NCBI GenBank assembly: GCA_013076295.1
Contig: RQOL01000718.1
Location: 5,058,081-5,122,080 of the forward strand
Origin: Sanderia malayensis
Taxonomy: Eukaryota; Cnidaria; Scyphozoa; Semaeostomeae; Pelagiidae
Direction: 5' to 3'
DNA length: 64,000 nucleotides
Shown piece by piece: positions 22,086 through 33,729 of the stretch. The translations under genes were made by a program, and so were the position numbers. The notes under the pieces were generated by a model. It was not told where the DNA came from, did no database searches, and saw only the letters and a list, made by a program, of their open reading frames with translations. Numbering within the stretch: position 1 is the first letter of the stretch; each line of letters starts with the position of its first letter.

Positions 22086-22676
22086 ATTTAAACTTTCCAC
22101 AAGTGTTTGTATGTTTGTATAGTAGGTATGGTATGTTTTTATAGTAGGGTATAGTATGTATAGTATGTTTTTAAAGTATGTATAGTAGGTATAGTATGTT
22201 GTTATAGTAGGTATAGTATGTAAAGTATTTTTTATAGTAAGTATAGTAGGTATAATATGTTTTTATAGTATGTATAGTAGGTATAGTATATTGTTATCGT
22301 AGGTATAGTATGTAAAGTATTTTTTATAGTAGGTATAGTAGGTATAGTATGTTTTTATAGTATGTATAGTAGGTGTAGTGTGTTGTTATAGTAGGCATAG
22401 TATGTATAGTATGTTGTTATAGTAGGTATAGTATGTATAGTATGTTTTTATAGTAGGTATAGTATGTATAGTATTTATTTTAGTAGGTATAGTAGGTATA
22501 GTATGTTTTTATAGTAGGTATAGTAGGTATAGTATGTTTGTATAGTAGGCATAGTATGTATAGTATGTTTTTATAGTAGGTTTAAATGTAGGTATGTATG
22601 TAGGTATGTATGTATGTATGTCTGTAGGTATGTATGTATGTATGTATGTATGTATGTATGTATGTATGTATGTATG
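22086..22676. repeat. TATAGTAGG minisatellite plus (GTAT)n microsatellite
   Basis: Variable units of TATAGTAGGTATAGTATG with TTTTTA spacers to about 22575, then (TATG)n to about 22676. The terminal GTAT tract is complementary to the ACAT tract at 21.2 kb, so the two blocks are inverted relative to each other. Confidence 0.9.
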
Positions 22677-22700
22677 GGCATGAGCATTTCGTGTTGTAAA

Positions 22701-23024
22701 CGAATGCAGCGCACGAAGTGCGCCCTATCAGTCAATGTTTCTTGATAATATACAACATATATATTAGATATAGCATCATAGAAGATAGTATTGCATGATT
22801 TTATTTATATATATATAGTATGATACAGCATAGTATTGCATGGTCATGTATAGTATTTTTGGGTATGGTGTAGTATTATATTTATACTTTTATTTTTAAT
22901 TTTGTATTGAATCGCATGTTCAAGCAGTTTTTTAGGTTTTTGTAGGCAATCATATGTGCTCCAATTTGTTTATGTATTTGAATACTTTGTAGTACCCTTC
23001 ATTGATAAATACACAGAGAATGAA
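22701..23024. other. Short GC-rich motif, then AT-rich spacer
   Basis: 22701-22724 carries CGAATGCAGCGCACGAAGTG, related to the repeats at 17.1 kb. The remainder is AT-rich with TATAGTATNGCAT-like simple sequence and no gene. Confidence 0.5.
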
Positions 23025-25353
23025 GAAAATGCAGTACCTATTCATGATAGAAAATTAAGAACACACAACAAAGGTTGAAAGGAGATGACTTCAACTTATA
23101 ATTTTTATAGTTGCAACAAAAACTTACATCTATATCTTACAACATGATCGTACTATTTACCTGAATATATTCTCCCAGTGAAGCGTGCAACATTACATAT
23201 GCTTAACTTGAAAAGTCTTCCTTTTCTGTAGTCATTTCTTCTCATAATTAATCACATTACCAGGGTGTTTCCACCCACATACTGACAACATTTATGCATT
23301 CTATGATATTTCCAGGAGGCCTCGATTTCGGTAATCTATATTTATTCTACGAGGCCATCTTCATTCTGTTGCTATGGTATTGATATTCAAAATTATTTTC
23401 ACAACGCAACGTGCCAAAAATAACTTCCGTTCGTGTCATTCATTTCTCAAGTGCAGAGCAACAGTAAACAGGTAAATTTTTGTCAACTCATTACTAATAT
23501 TTTATATTTTTACATATTAGTAAAGACAATTACAAATAATACCCAAATTGTTTATTACATGCATTACTATTTCCATGTATTTCATCACTGATGATATTCC
23601 TTTTCCAATGTTTTCCAACCATATGTGTACAATATAACTTACTACTTACCATTTAAATGACAATTATCTTCTTCTTTTTCCAGTATTTGCAGTTTGGCAA
23701 TTTGGCAGTTGCCCTGTTGGTTTTTATTTTGTTCACATTTTCGGTATGTACTTTCAGTTCAATGTTAATGAGATAATGAGATTCTCCATTACTATCATGT
23801 TCACCAAGCATATGTATAACTTACTACTTACCATTTAAATGACAATTATCTTCTTCTTTTTCCAGTATTTGCAGTTTGGCAGTTGCCTGTTGGTTTTTAT
23901 TTTTTTCACATTTTCGGTATGTACTTTCAGTTCAATGTTAATTAGATAATGAGATTCTCCATTACTATCATGTTCACCAAGCATATAAATAACTTACTAG
24001 TTACCATTTAAATCACAATTATCCTCTTCTTTTTCCAGTATTTGCAGTTTGGCAGTTGCCCTGTTGGTTTTTATTTTGTTCACATTTTCGGTATGTACTT
24101 TCAGTTCAATGATAATTAGATAATGAAATTCTCCATTACTATCATGTTCACCAAGCATATGTATAACTTACTACTTACCAGCTCAATCCCAATTACAATC
24201 TTATTCTTTGTCCAGTATTTGCAGTTTGGCCTTTCATTTATATTTTGTTCACATTTTGGTATGTATTTTTCTTTCAATGCCACTTATATAATGAGATTCT
24301 CCATTGATATTATGTTCACAAAACATGTGTATAACTTACCACTTACCATTTTTAAAGCACTATTATGTTAGTCTTTTTCCAGTATTTGCAGTTTGGCAAT
24401 TGTCCTTTGATTTTGTATCATATTATATTATTTGTATCAGTACTGCTTCATGTAAATATGTTTTGTTTTTCACATACCAGTTATCCTTATTAAAGAAAAA
24501 CAACTATTATTTGGTTGCTTTAAGGTTCGCTATGGCAACAAGTGCCACTAAAAAGCCACAACAAGTAAAAATAATAGTCATCAGACTTGGTGACAAAGCA
24601 AAGTAATTATAGCCAATATATTAATTTTATCACAATTAATTTAAACAGTTTTTGTCCACAATTCACAATAATTAATTCATATTTAATGGGTATCATTTTC
24701 GGAAATTCTTTCATTGTTTGCTTTTGTATCCTAGGAAATAACATACAGGGACATTTACTCCCAGAAAAGGGAATGTGCTGCCCAATTCTTCGAATTGGGC
24801 AGGAACAAAAAGTTCACCTTGCACAGCAAGGAAGGGAGGAGACTCCCAACAAAAGATATAGAGTAAGTATACCTTCTGCATTTGAAGCTCAGTTGTTCAA
24901 TTAATATTTTCCAAGTATTGCATAATATCCTAAAACCAAAAAAACAGCCTATAACATGATTGTGTATTCACAGATCACAGAGGGAGGCCTTTGTCAAAAT
25001 TGGCAAAGGCCAAAGAAAGGCAAAACAGGAGAAAAAGGGTGGGAAGGCCACCCAAGAATTCTCTCGAACAATGATGATGGCCATGCCCACCCAAAGGGCT
25101 GTAGAAATTATGCAGGACATGTGTAAATAGTTTCTTAAGTAATTTACACATGTCCTGTTTTTGATCATGCATGAAAGAAACAATCAAAAAATCAAAACCG
25201 CTACATTAAAAATACAAAATATAACCTAAAGTTATCTACTTTTCCATATACAAAATTTTCAAAACATTTCCCATTTTTTTTCCATTAATAATGACCACTA
25301 CATTAATAATACAAAATATAACATAAAATTATCTACTTTTCCATATACAAAAT
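23025..25353 (+). mobile_element. 5'-truncated copy of the Helitron-like unit (copy 0)
   Basis: Homologous, with few mismatches, to 41235-43557 of unit 1. It begins within the last Rep codons (GAAAATGCAGTACCTATT) and ends after TATACAAAATTTT. It contains five mini-exon-like repeats and the small 3' gene. Because it lies alone, its right edge marks the 3' boundary of the unit. Confidence 0.85.
24532..25130 (+). pseudogene. Small 3' gene of Helitron-like unit, copy 0
   Basis: Exons 24532-24602, 24735-24862 and 24974-25130, as in unit 1. The first exon lacks one A before the donor (GCAAAG|TAATT instead of GCAAAA|GTAATT), so the frame or splice is probably disturbed. Confidence 0.55.
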
Positions 25354-25516
25354 TTTCCAGTACGGCCTCCAGTGTGTAACGGATCTATATTCTGTTTCAA
25401 AGTTTATGTAGTAACGGAGAATAAGTCCGTTAAATGCTCACATATGAGTTTGACAACTGCGCAATTTATTAGCGCACTATTGGCTTTCTTGTGTCCTGTG
25501 TTTTGTACTTGTAGTA

Positions 25517-28500
25517 ATGGCGGATAGTTTAGGTAGCGGCAGCAGTGGCTCGAATTCAGAAAAAAAGAGACTCGAGAATAAATACAGCAAGCTTACAAGC
25601 CAATTAAGGGAGTCATTCGATAAAGTAAAGGGTAAGGATAAAAGTAGAAGAGGGGGACGTAGCCGATCGTTGACAGCGAGTGGTGTTGTGGATAAGGTAA
25701 CTGGGCCTAACGCCAGTGAAGAAAAGCAGGTTGCAGTTTATGGTGTTGGTAACACTGACAAGGCCCGTCTTCTATATAACAAAAGACAACGCCAATGGTA
25801 TGAGGCGAGAAAACAACTCCCAAAGACTCGAAAGGAGGAAAGACCTCAGAGCTCTGCCATAGTGGTACAAACATTTGGTGATGATGACGACAGTGATGCT
25901 GATGCTTGCAATTCTGATGACCATACGGATAACGAAGCTCCTGTACATGGCTCACTTCAATATCCAGATAAAACATCAAGAAATTTAGCTGATCTTGAGC
26001 AGGGTTTGTACAATAATTCAGCATGTCTAAAGCAATACAAGAACATTATTTTACCATAAGGCTGTCGTTTTAAATTTTGTGAATCATAATTGTTATTGTA
26101 TTCAATATTAGAATTAGAAACATTAACAGAAGAGTGCAGGGACGCCCTTTCAGTGGGTGATAAAATTAAAGAAGGTTCAAGAACATGGAAAGAGCGAATG
26201 GAAGCATTAGAAGAGAGCTGGTCATGTAAAAGAGAGGAGCTATTTGATGTTGTTCTCGAGTGTGAAACTCGCCATGCAATGGTATGTGAGATGGGCTGTG
26301 GTCGAGAAGCTTTAATAGAATGCAGAGATTGTGAGAGATGGGGTTACAGTTTATGTGAATTGTGTGATGCTGTGAAGCACAAAAGTAGACCTTTTCACAA
26401 TAGGAAAGGTTTAAAAGATGGATTTTTGCAAAATTTATCTCCAAGTAAATTTTTCCAAGAAACAACAAGAGACATAGTGGTGAAAGGTCAGTATTATTAT
26501 TATCAGATGATATTATTTTGTTGTCCAAAAAAATCATACAAGCTACAATAAAAGGCATGCTAATGAGTTTTTGTTGTAGGATAGTGCACATTTACTTTGA
26601 AATTAGCTTACAACACATCTGTGGTGTAACTGGTAACACTTTTTCTGATACGAAAAAAGATTCAGGTTCAAATCCTGACAGATGCAGCTAATTTTGAGAT
26701 TTTGTGCAGTACAATTGAATGTTTAAACATGTGGATTAACATATTAAAGTATTGTCTTTATGCATTATTCGTGAGAATAAGTTGTCATGTTTTTACTTTT
26801 GAAGATACATTTCTTATACTGAAACATCGGAGATGCACTTCATGCAAATCAAAATTTCAATCCCACACTTTTCAAGCTGGCACTGTTGCTGAGCGATGCA
26901 TGTATAACATGAAAGGTGTGTTGTAACTTTAAACACATGATCATTTTCATTCATTTTTCATTGTGTATAAAATGACCATATGAAATTCTTAATGTTTACC
27001 AGGTCGTTATGATTTGTTTGTCCCCAATTTGGTATGCCAGCACTGCAAAAAATCCATATGTGCATTAACAGCAAGAACAGTAATTGAGAATGGCTTTTGG
27101 CCTTGTTCAGTTGAGAACATTTCAACTATTATTGAGGTTGAAGTCCTTGAATTTTGGAATGCGTTTCAAAAATTGCAACCAAATTCCGCCGAGTCATGTT
27201 TTCTTCGTGTGCTTGAAGATTTATCTGGAAACTTTGATAGGGTAAGTCTGTAGGAATTAAATCACAAACTCCTCTTTAGATTATCAATGGGCTTGAATAA
27301 AGTTACATGCAGATGCAACACTTTACTTTCCTGCAATAATTTCAGATCTCTTCAATTAATCGATCAATATTTGCAAGAGCTTTAAAGAGTGGAAGTACTG
27401 CAATACGAATTGGATAGGTTACAAGAGAAAGACTGGATGATTTGCCCACCTTGCCATGAAACAATGCATTCTATTCATGTTGATGGAAACAGTAAACTAA
27501 AGCGTTTTCAAAAGGCTGGAGTGTAAGCCTTCACTTATCATGTTCGCTTCTTTGCTCATTTCCTTGCAAAGAATGTGAAATTTTATATTTCTATTTAATT
27601 CCAGATCCATGTGTGACTCCTACTATGCTAATCAGTATATTGTAGCAAAAAGATGTTGAAGCACATGTTCAACTGATTGGAAGCTCAAATCGCGTAGACC
27701 GTTTTGAGTGCCCCTGCAAATAATGTATTCCATGAAAATATAGATTTTTTAAATATACGTAAAATGCTTTGTACTTTGCATGTTGATCAAGAACCTTTAA
27801 GCCGGTGTAGACAGCACTTTATATGTTCATCTGACAGTTTTGTAGAACCTGATCATATCATTAGAAAACTATTTGAAGTATATTTTGAAATTATAGGTTG
27901 TGGATAAAGATAATACTTGCCTGGTAATAGCGTTTGGGAAGCTGCATCGAATGTTGCTCGTCGTAAAGCTCAGCTAGATGAAACAGACTTTACCTGAGCA
28001 GTTGTCGGCATCAAGTAACGCCGAAAGCATTAAGCAATGTACCGAGGAGAAATCTATGCTTATCCTCTGCTTCTTCAGCAGCATTTTATAACTGAGAGAA
28101 CTGTTTTGTTTTTCTGGCAAGATGTTATTTGTAAATACTGGCCTTGGTTAAAAAAGGTTAAGCCCAATCTCGTTGATGCCATGACTCCAGCGCTTTCTGT
28201 CATGCATGGAAAAGGCCATGCTTGGCATTGTGAGGTAGACATGCTTTCTCATTTTCCAAGGGTGTGGCTCTACATAAAAATATGTATTTTAATGCATTTA
28301 ATCAACCATGTAATCTTACAACTATATTCATCCTCAGGTTATATTTGGCGGCAGGTGGGTAGAGGGGACAGCAATGGCTAATGGTGAGGAGGTCGAACAA
28401 GTCAACAGCTACTTGTCAAGAGCTGCACATATCACAAAACGAATGTTGCCAGAAAGTAAGAAACATTACAAGTTACCTCATACATTGAAATTCATCTTTT

Positions 28501-31084
28501 TGCAGAGATAATTATGTAAAGTTCTTTGCAGATAGAGAAGAATTGTTGACTGAATGTGCTGTGAGCTGGAATAAAAGAAAGATCCAGAATATGTCCAATC
28601 AGTTAGCAAAGAAATATACTCGGGTAACTCCAATTAATAAGGTTGAATTCATCATGATGTAGTGCTTGCTTCCAGGCATAATTTTATCCACAAAACATCA
28701 ATAATTTATTGTGGCGTGAATTTGAATTCGTTTTTCAGACTAGAATGTCCTTAACTAAACTTGAAAAGGATTTGTCGAACACATGTGCTGACTTAAAATT
28801 AAATAAAGACAAAATTAATTTTTTGGAATGGAAGAATGAAATTCAACAGGCTGGACTTGGTAAGGATGTAACTCGAAATTGTTCTTAATTGTTTGGATTG
28901 AATTTAATTGCAGTTTTGTCTATATTTTACTATTGGTGCTTGCTTCGTTGCAGCTGAGGCAAGCAAGCGCTCCGATATTGAATTGTCAGACCCTGAACGT
29001 TATGTAATAAACATAGCTGAATTGTATGCGATTGGTCAGCTTCCTGAAAATCTGAGAAGTGATAGTGGTGGTGATTTTTTAAAATTTGTGTGGGAAATTG
29101 GGATATTTCCAAGATCTATTACAAAGAAGAAGTCCGTGGAAGAGAAGAAAGCTTTTGTTGTGGCTTTTCGTGGGAAGATGCCAATGGATGCAGATGCATA
29201 TCAACAGCTTATATCTTCATGTATTCAAACAGTTCGGAGAAAGTTAGGAAATGCCTTTCAGTTAGATATCGAGAAGACGTATCTCTCTATCTTTCAGTTA
29301 TCCTCCAATGCAAGACGTTTAACAGGTAACAATGTAGTATTTGCTTTCTTTGTCAAGTGACATCATTTATCAATTTTATTTTCTTCGTGCATCATTTATA
29401 CCTCATAATTACATAACTAGATTCATCGAAAGGCTTTGTAAAGATCATCAAGCGATGCAAAAAAGAAAAAGAAGCTTTGAAGCCAAAAGTGGAAGCATAC
29501 AATTCCATTGCCACAGATTGCAAATTGCCAATTGCTAAATTTGAAGATGTTTGTTTGGGCACGATCCCATGGCATGAATATCAGCTTACGGAAGGTATTT
29601 TACAACACGCACGTGCATATGGTATATACAAGGTATGGTTATTAAAATGCTATTTACCACTTGCTACATCAGTTGTGTAGAATGTTGAGTATTTGATTTG
29701 CAGGTCCTGGTTTAAGAACGAAAAGATTGGTGGTAGAGAAGATGTTGCTGATAAGACGGTCTGAAGAAGAAATGCTTCTACTTCTCAGAGAAATGAAAGA
29801 CCACATTGTGTATTATAAATCAAAAGTTTTACCTGAGCTCAGTGAGCATGAAAATCAGATGCTCAGTAGACTAGAAGAAATAAGAAGTAAGATGATACAT
29901 AGAACATGCTTTTACCTTAGTTTAATATCTTTGATGATATAATGTACACTTATAAGGATTATCTCTGTCACTGCAGGATTGGGCGTGGATGCTGTTGGTC
30001 AATTGGAGGAAAGACAAAGGGTCTCGCAATGTTCCAGTGTAAGTAGTAATGTAGTGAATTGAAATGCAATGAACCAATAAGGTCTTTTTTCTATTACCTT
30101 TTGATTCCGTATTTTATTAACAATTGAATACTTAACCAATAGGTGAAAGTCAAATATCGCACAAAGGCCATGGATATTCCCGTTGTAGAAGGAATGATTG
30201 CAGTAATCAGAAAAGGGCAGCACTTTGCTAGACAACAAATTTCTATGGCATCCATGAAATACCGAAATGCCATACAACAAAATAATGATTGCTTCCATGA
30301 GATGGTGGATGAAAGCAACGACGGAGATGCTGTTGATGATTTTAATCAACACGATGTTGAATTTGCTGTAGATTCAACAGAGAATGAGAGCCTTTTGCTT
30401 AACATCACTACGTCAGGGTACAATGCCAGCACGAAACATAAATATTATGAAATCGTCATGTCGAAAACGGGCAAAAATGAAGAAACTGAAATTATCATGT
30501 TGTCTGGTACATTCTCCAATACAACGTTGGCTGTGGATTGTACCCGGCAGTGTATTTTTCAAAACCTTCTTTTAGGACACTACTTTGTAAATAGTACTTA
30601 CAAGTTAAATTCTTTGGAGCGTGATGTTGGTGAGCTCGTCAGTCAGATGGTCGAGTCAGTTATTGAAGGACGCCGGCTCAATCAGTTCATCTCACAAGAC
30701 ATCAGCATTGTTGATATTTCTATATCAGAAGCTGTGGCTGTTTTGGCTGAGTGTAATGTAAAATGCTCTATTGCACTGGAGTCAGATGTATTTCTCGAGG
30801 ACAGTGAGGATGAAAATTTGCTCTTGTTCCACCTGCAACGCTTGACTGACTTTCAGAAGAGATATGCAGTTGTGTTTATCACTTCCACAATCACGTCGTT
30901 GTTTTTATTAGATGGATCCAACATGCTTTACGTTGACATTCACATGAACAATGTTGACTCTATTCCAGGTGGTGCGATTATTTTGAAAAACAATTATACA
31001 CTGCGTGCATTTTTATCTTATTTAAATCGGTTATCTCCTATGACAAGCGGCAGAATCGTAGTAATGAGTGCACCAAAGCATTGA
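25517..31084 (+). pseudogene. KDZ-family transposase gene with long C-terminal extension, decayed core
   Basis: It starts at ATG 25517 (MADSLGSGSS). Exons read by eye: 25517-26003, 26112-26486 (CxC cluster, ALIECRDC, LCELCDAVKH), 26805-26915 (RCTSCK), 27003-27241 (CQHCKKS), 27346-27522 (CPPCHE, HVDGNSKLKRF), about 27605-27712, about 27910-28234 (LDET, MYRGEIYAY, HGKGHAWHCE), 28338-28455 (NGEEVEQVNSYLSR), 28532-28623, 28739-28859, about 28953-29324, 29421-29632, 29704-29889, 29977-30040, 30143-31084. Three exons (118, 92 and 121 nt) have exactly the lengths of their counterparts in the minus-strand KDZ gene. Lesions: frame changes near 27385-27400, an in-frame TGA at 27995-27997 right after DETDFT, and a further frame change in the CRHQ block. 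The last exon (313 codons) continues far beyond the KDZ end. A polyadenylation signal AATAAA is at 31153. Confidence 0.7.
26615..26686 (+). tRNA. tRNA-like sequence (pseudo-tRNA or SINE head), GAT anticodon position
   Basis: About 72 nt in an intron of the plus-strand KDZ gene. Acceptor ACATCTG pairs with CAGATGC (6 of 7), the D stem is GTGT/ACAC, and the T stem-loop is TCAGG-TTCAAAT-CCTGA. Internal promoter boxes look good: A box TGGTGTAACTGG, B box GGTTCAAATCC. The anticodon arm is poor (T-rich stem, loop CTGATAC, no base 26), so a functional tRNA is doubtful. Confidence 0.45.
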
Positions 31085-31885
31085 CATTAATGAGATGTCT
31101 TTGGTGATATTTTGTTTTCGTTTCATTCTTTTGTTCTTTTAAGTTATGGTGGAATAAAGGAATTAGTTTACTGATACGCTTCATGCGGAACTATTTTTCT
31201 TGCATACCACGCGCAAAATGTCTCTTGACATACTTCCTACCCCTAGAGAATCAAGAAGTTGTTTAAATTCAATTGCGAATCACACATGCTAACATCAAAG
31301 TTTGCAGGACAGTAGAAGCTAGATTGATTAATATTGATTGAAAGTGACAAATGCTGTCGTGTTCAAAGACCTTACGAATGGTATGTTTTCAGCACAATTA
31401 TATTTATTTTCGCATATCTTGGTTGCATATTCACATATTGTCCCGCAATTCGTATTCGTATCAAGCTTAAAAGTGTCTTTCAAATGAACGACATTCAATT
31501 ATTTTCTATAATTCCGACCATATCCAGCTAATCTTAAGATTAATACTAAATGAAAACGCAAATAACATATGGTGAAGGTTCTGTCACTCCCACCTTTTCA
31601 TTGTAAAGTATACCTCGATGGGACATTCAGTACTTTATGCCACTTTTTACACACCAAAATCTTTGACAGACATCAAAATTCTTCCAAAATTTTTGTTTTC
31701 AGCTTGAAATTTTTGGTGACCGGCTTAAGGTGTAAATTCGCCTAAACACCGATCAAGTCAAATTGTATGAACATGACTAGTGGCGCAAGTGTTTTCTAAC
31801 CCACCCTATTAAGGTGTCTGCCCATTTAAAATAAAATACACCATACTCATTTCATTCTTTCAATTTTAATTATGTTGAAATATAG
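31085..31885. other. 3' flank of the KDZ gene and spacer
   Basis: AATAAA at 31153-31158 is the likely poly(A) signal of the preceding gene. Nothing else recognised. Confidence 0.5.
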
Positions 31886-32326
31886 AATTTCTTCTATTAG
31901 GCGCCCGGGCGCTTATTAGATATTTTGCAAAATTGTGTGGGCGCTTATTAGAGGGGAGCACTTACAAGGTGGGGGCGCTTATTTCACAGTTCTGAAATTT
32001 TAAGATCAGGCAACCTCAAAAGCAAAGAATAATCTTATATAGTTCCGAATGTTATTCAATATTAAACAGTCAAGATCAAATTGAACTGCTGATCTTGAAT
32101 GCATTGCATTTTCCAAACGCTCAAGACGCGATGAAAGACAAAAAAAAAAGTGTTTTTCCAGCCAAGAGTTTCAACGATATTATTTGAACTGAACGGTGAA
32201 AATGTAAGGGTTTTATTAACCGCCCTGGGCGATTAACAGAGGGGAGCGTTTTTTCACACTTCTTGATTTTAGGGGCGTTTATTGGAGGGGGCGGTTAAAA
32301 GATGGTGGGCGCTAACTAGAGGAAAT
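31886..32326. mobile_element. MITE-like element with repeated GGGCGCTTATTAGAGG motifs
   Basis: Imperfect inverted ends: AATTTCTTCTATTAGGCGCCC at the left and the complement of GGGCGCTAACTAGAGGAAAT at the right. Internal variants of GGGCGCTTATTAGAGGGGAGC recur several times. Non-coding. Confidence 0.5.
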
Positions 32327-33729
32327 ACGGTATATGCTTTTAGTACAAATAAGAAAAAAACTAAGTTTTGAACAACAACACACCAGAAAAGATAAATCCA
32401 GTTTTGTCGATCCCAACCTTTCAATACCCCAAAGTAACACTTGAACAGCCTCAACATTCTGAAAGCTTTGATTTCATACTTAATGTTACTATGAAATTAT
32501 TCATAGCCGATGCAATGTGTAAGTTTGCTTGAATATCCAGGGTTGAGTGAAACCATAGTTAACGACTCGTACAGCGTTTGAGTGTGTTTCAAACCAAATT
32601 GCATTCAAATGAGAGTTCCTCGCTTAGGACTCGGATAAATAGCAGTCCTTGTCCGTATGAAGTTTGAATCTGATTATATTTTGAAAACTTCGAGTCGTAA
32701 AGCCTTGCTCGTTGTACATATATGGCATATTTCAAAGGTAGTATGAATATGAAAAAATAGGTAGTATGAAAATGGGTATGAAAAAAAAGTAATGCAGCTA
32801 AGTATCCAGAAGTAGACACAAATTCAAGAATTGTTTAACTTCTTCAGAAGGAGCAAAGTTAATACTTACTGGTTTCATTAACATCAAGGCTTCACAGAAT
32901 TCTTGATACCAACTGGTTCTAAGATAACATTAGGGTCTTCAAAGGCTGAAAAGTCCATAGACTTTCGAATGACGCATCCTGTCGTCAACAACCATTGCAA
33001 ATGGCGTTACCGCTATTTTGAAAATAAAATTCTAAGGGAAAACTGTGAGTCCCAAAGGTTGAAATCAATATTGGATATCAAAAGTAGTAACCATGAAAAG
33101 GACCCAAGGGATATTCTATACATTCGAGCACACGTACTTCGACAAAAAATAAATTTAATTACTTCAATTTTATTGTTGAAGACGTATTGTTGAAGACATA
33201 TAAGGAATCCGCATTGTAAATTAAAATGAATATAACAAAAGAATAAATATTTCCAAAGTCGCTAAGAACATTTCAAAAATATTTCTTTGATATAATTGAA
33301 TCAATATTACAAAATTTGCAAAAAGAACATTAACTGCAACAAATCGTTGTAAAATAATTGTTGCTCTCAAATGGGCTTCAATTTTTCTGCGTATTCTTCA
33401 ACAATTCTTTAAAGCTGGGGTTTGCATTGAAAACTAAAACAAAATAAAGGGAAAACAAATGTAAACATAAAAATTTACAACTTTATGATGGTTTAATATC
33501 AAATATATTACACCATCCAATCACAAATCTAACAACAATTACAACTACAAAAACAACATTACTCACAATCACTATCCAATTTAAAAAACTTCACACGGCT
33601 ACCTAAAAGATGGACAAAAACAGAAACAAATATAATGCAGGCAAAATAAATTTTGATGAAACATCATCAAATTCTGTAAAGAAAGCGTGGAAGCTCCATG
33701 GAGTGCAACGGCATATTACTCTGACCCAA
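32327..33729. other. AT-rich spacer
   Basis: Only short frames without splice context or recognisable domains. No supported gene or RNA. Confidence 0.45.

Noticed and set aside
21458..22144. Overlapping frames of 76-109 residues on both strands
   Set aside because: No motif, no splice context, and mutually overlapping in all frames, as expected by chance.
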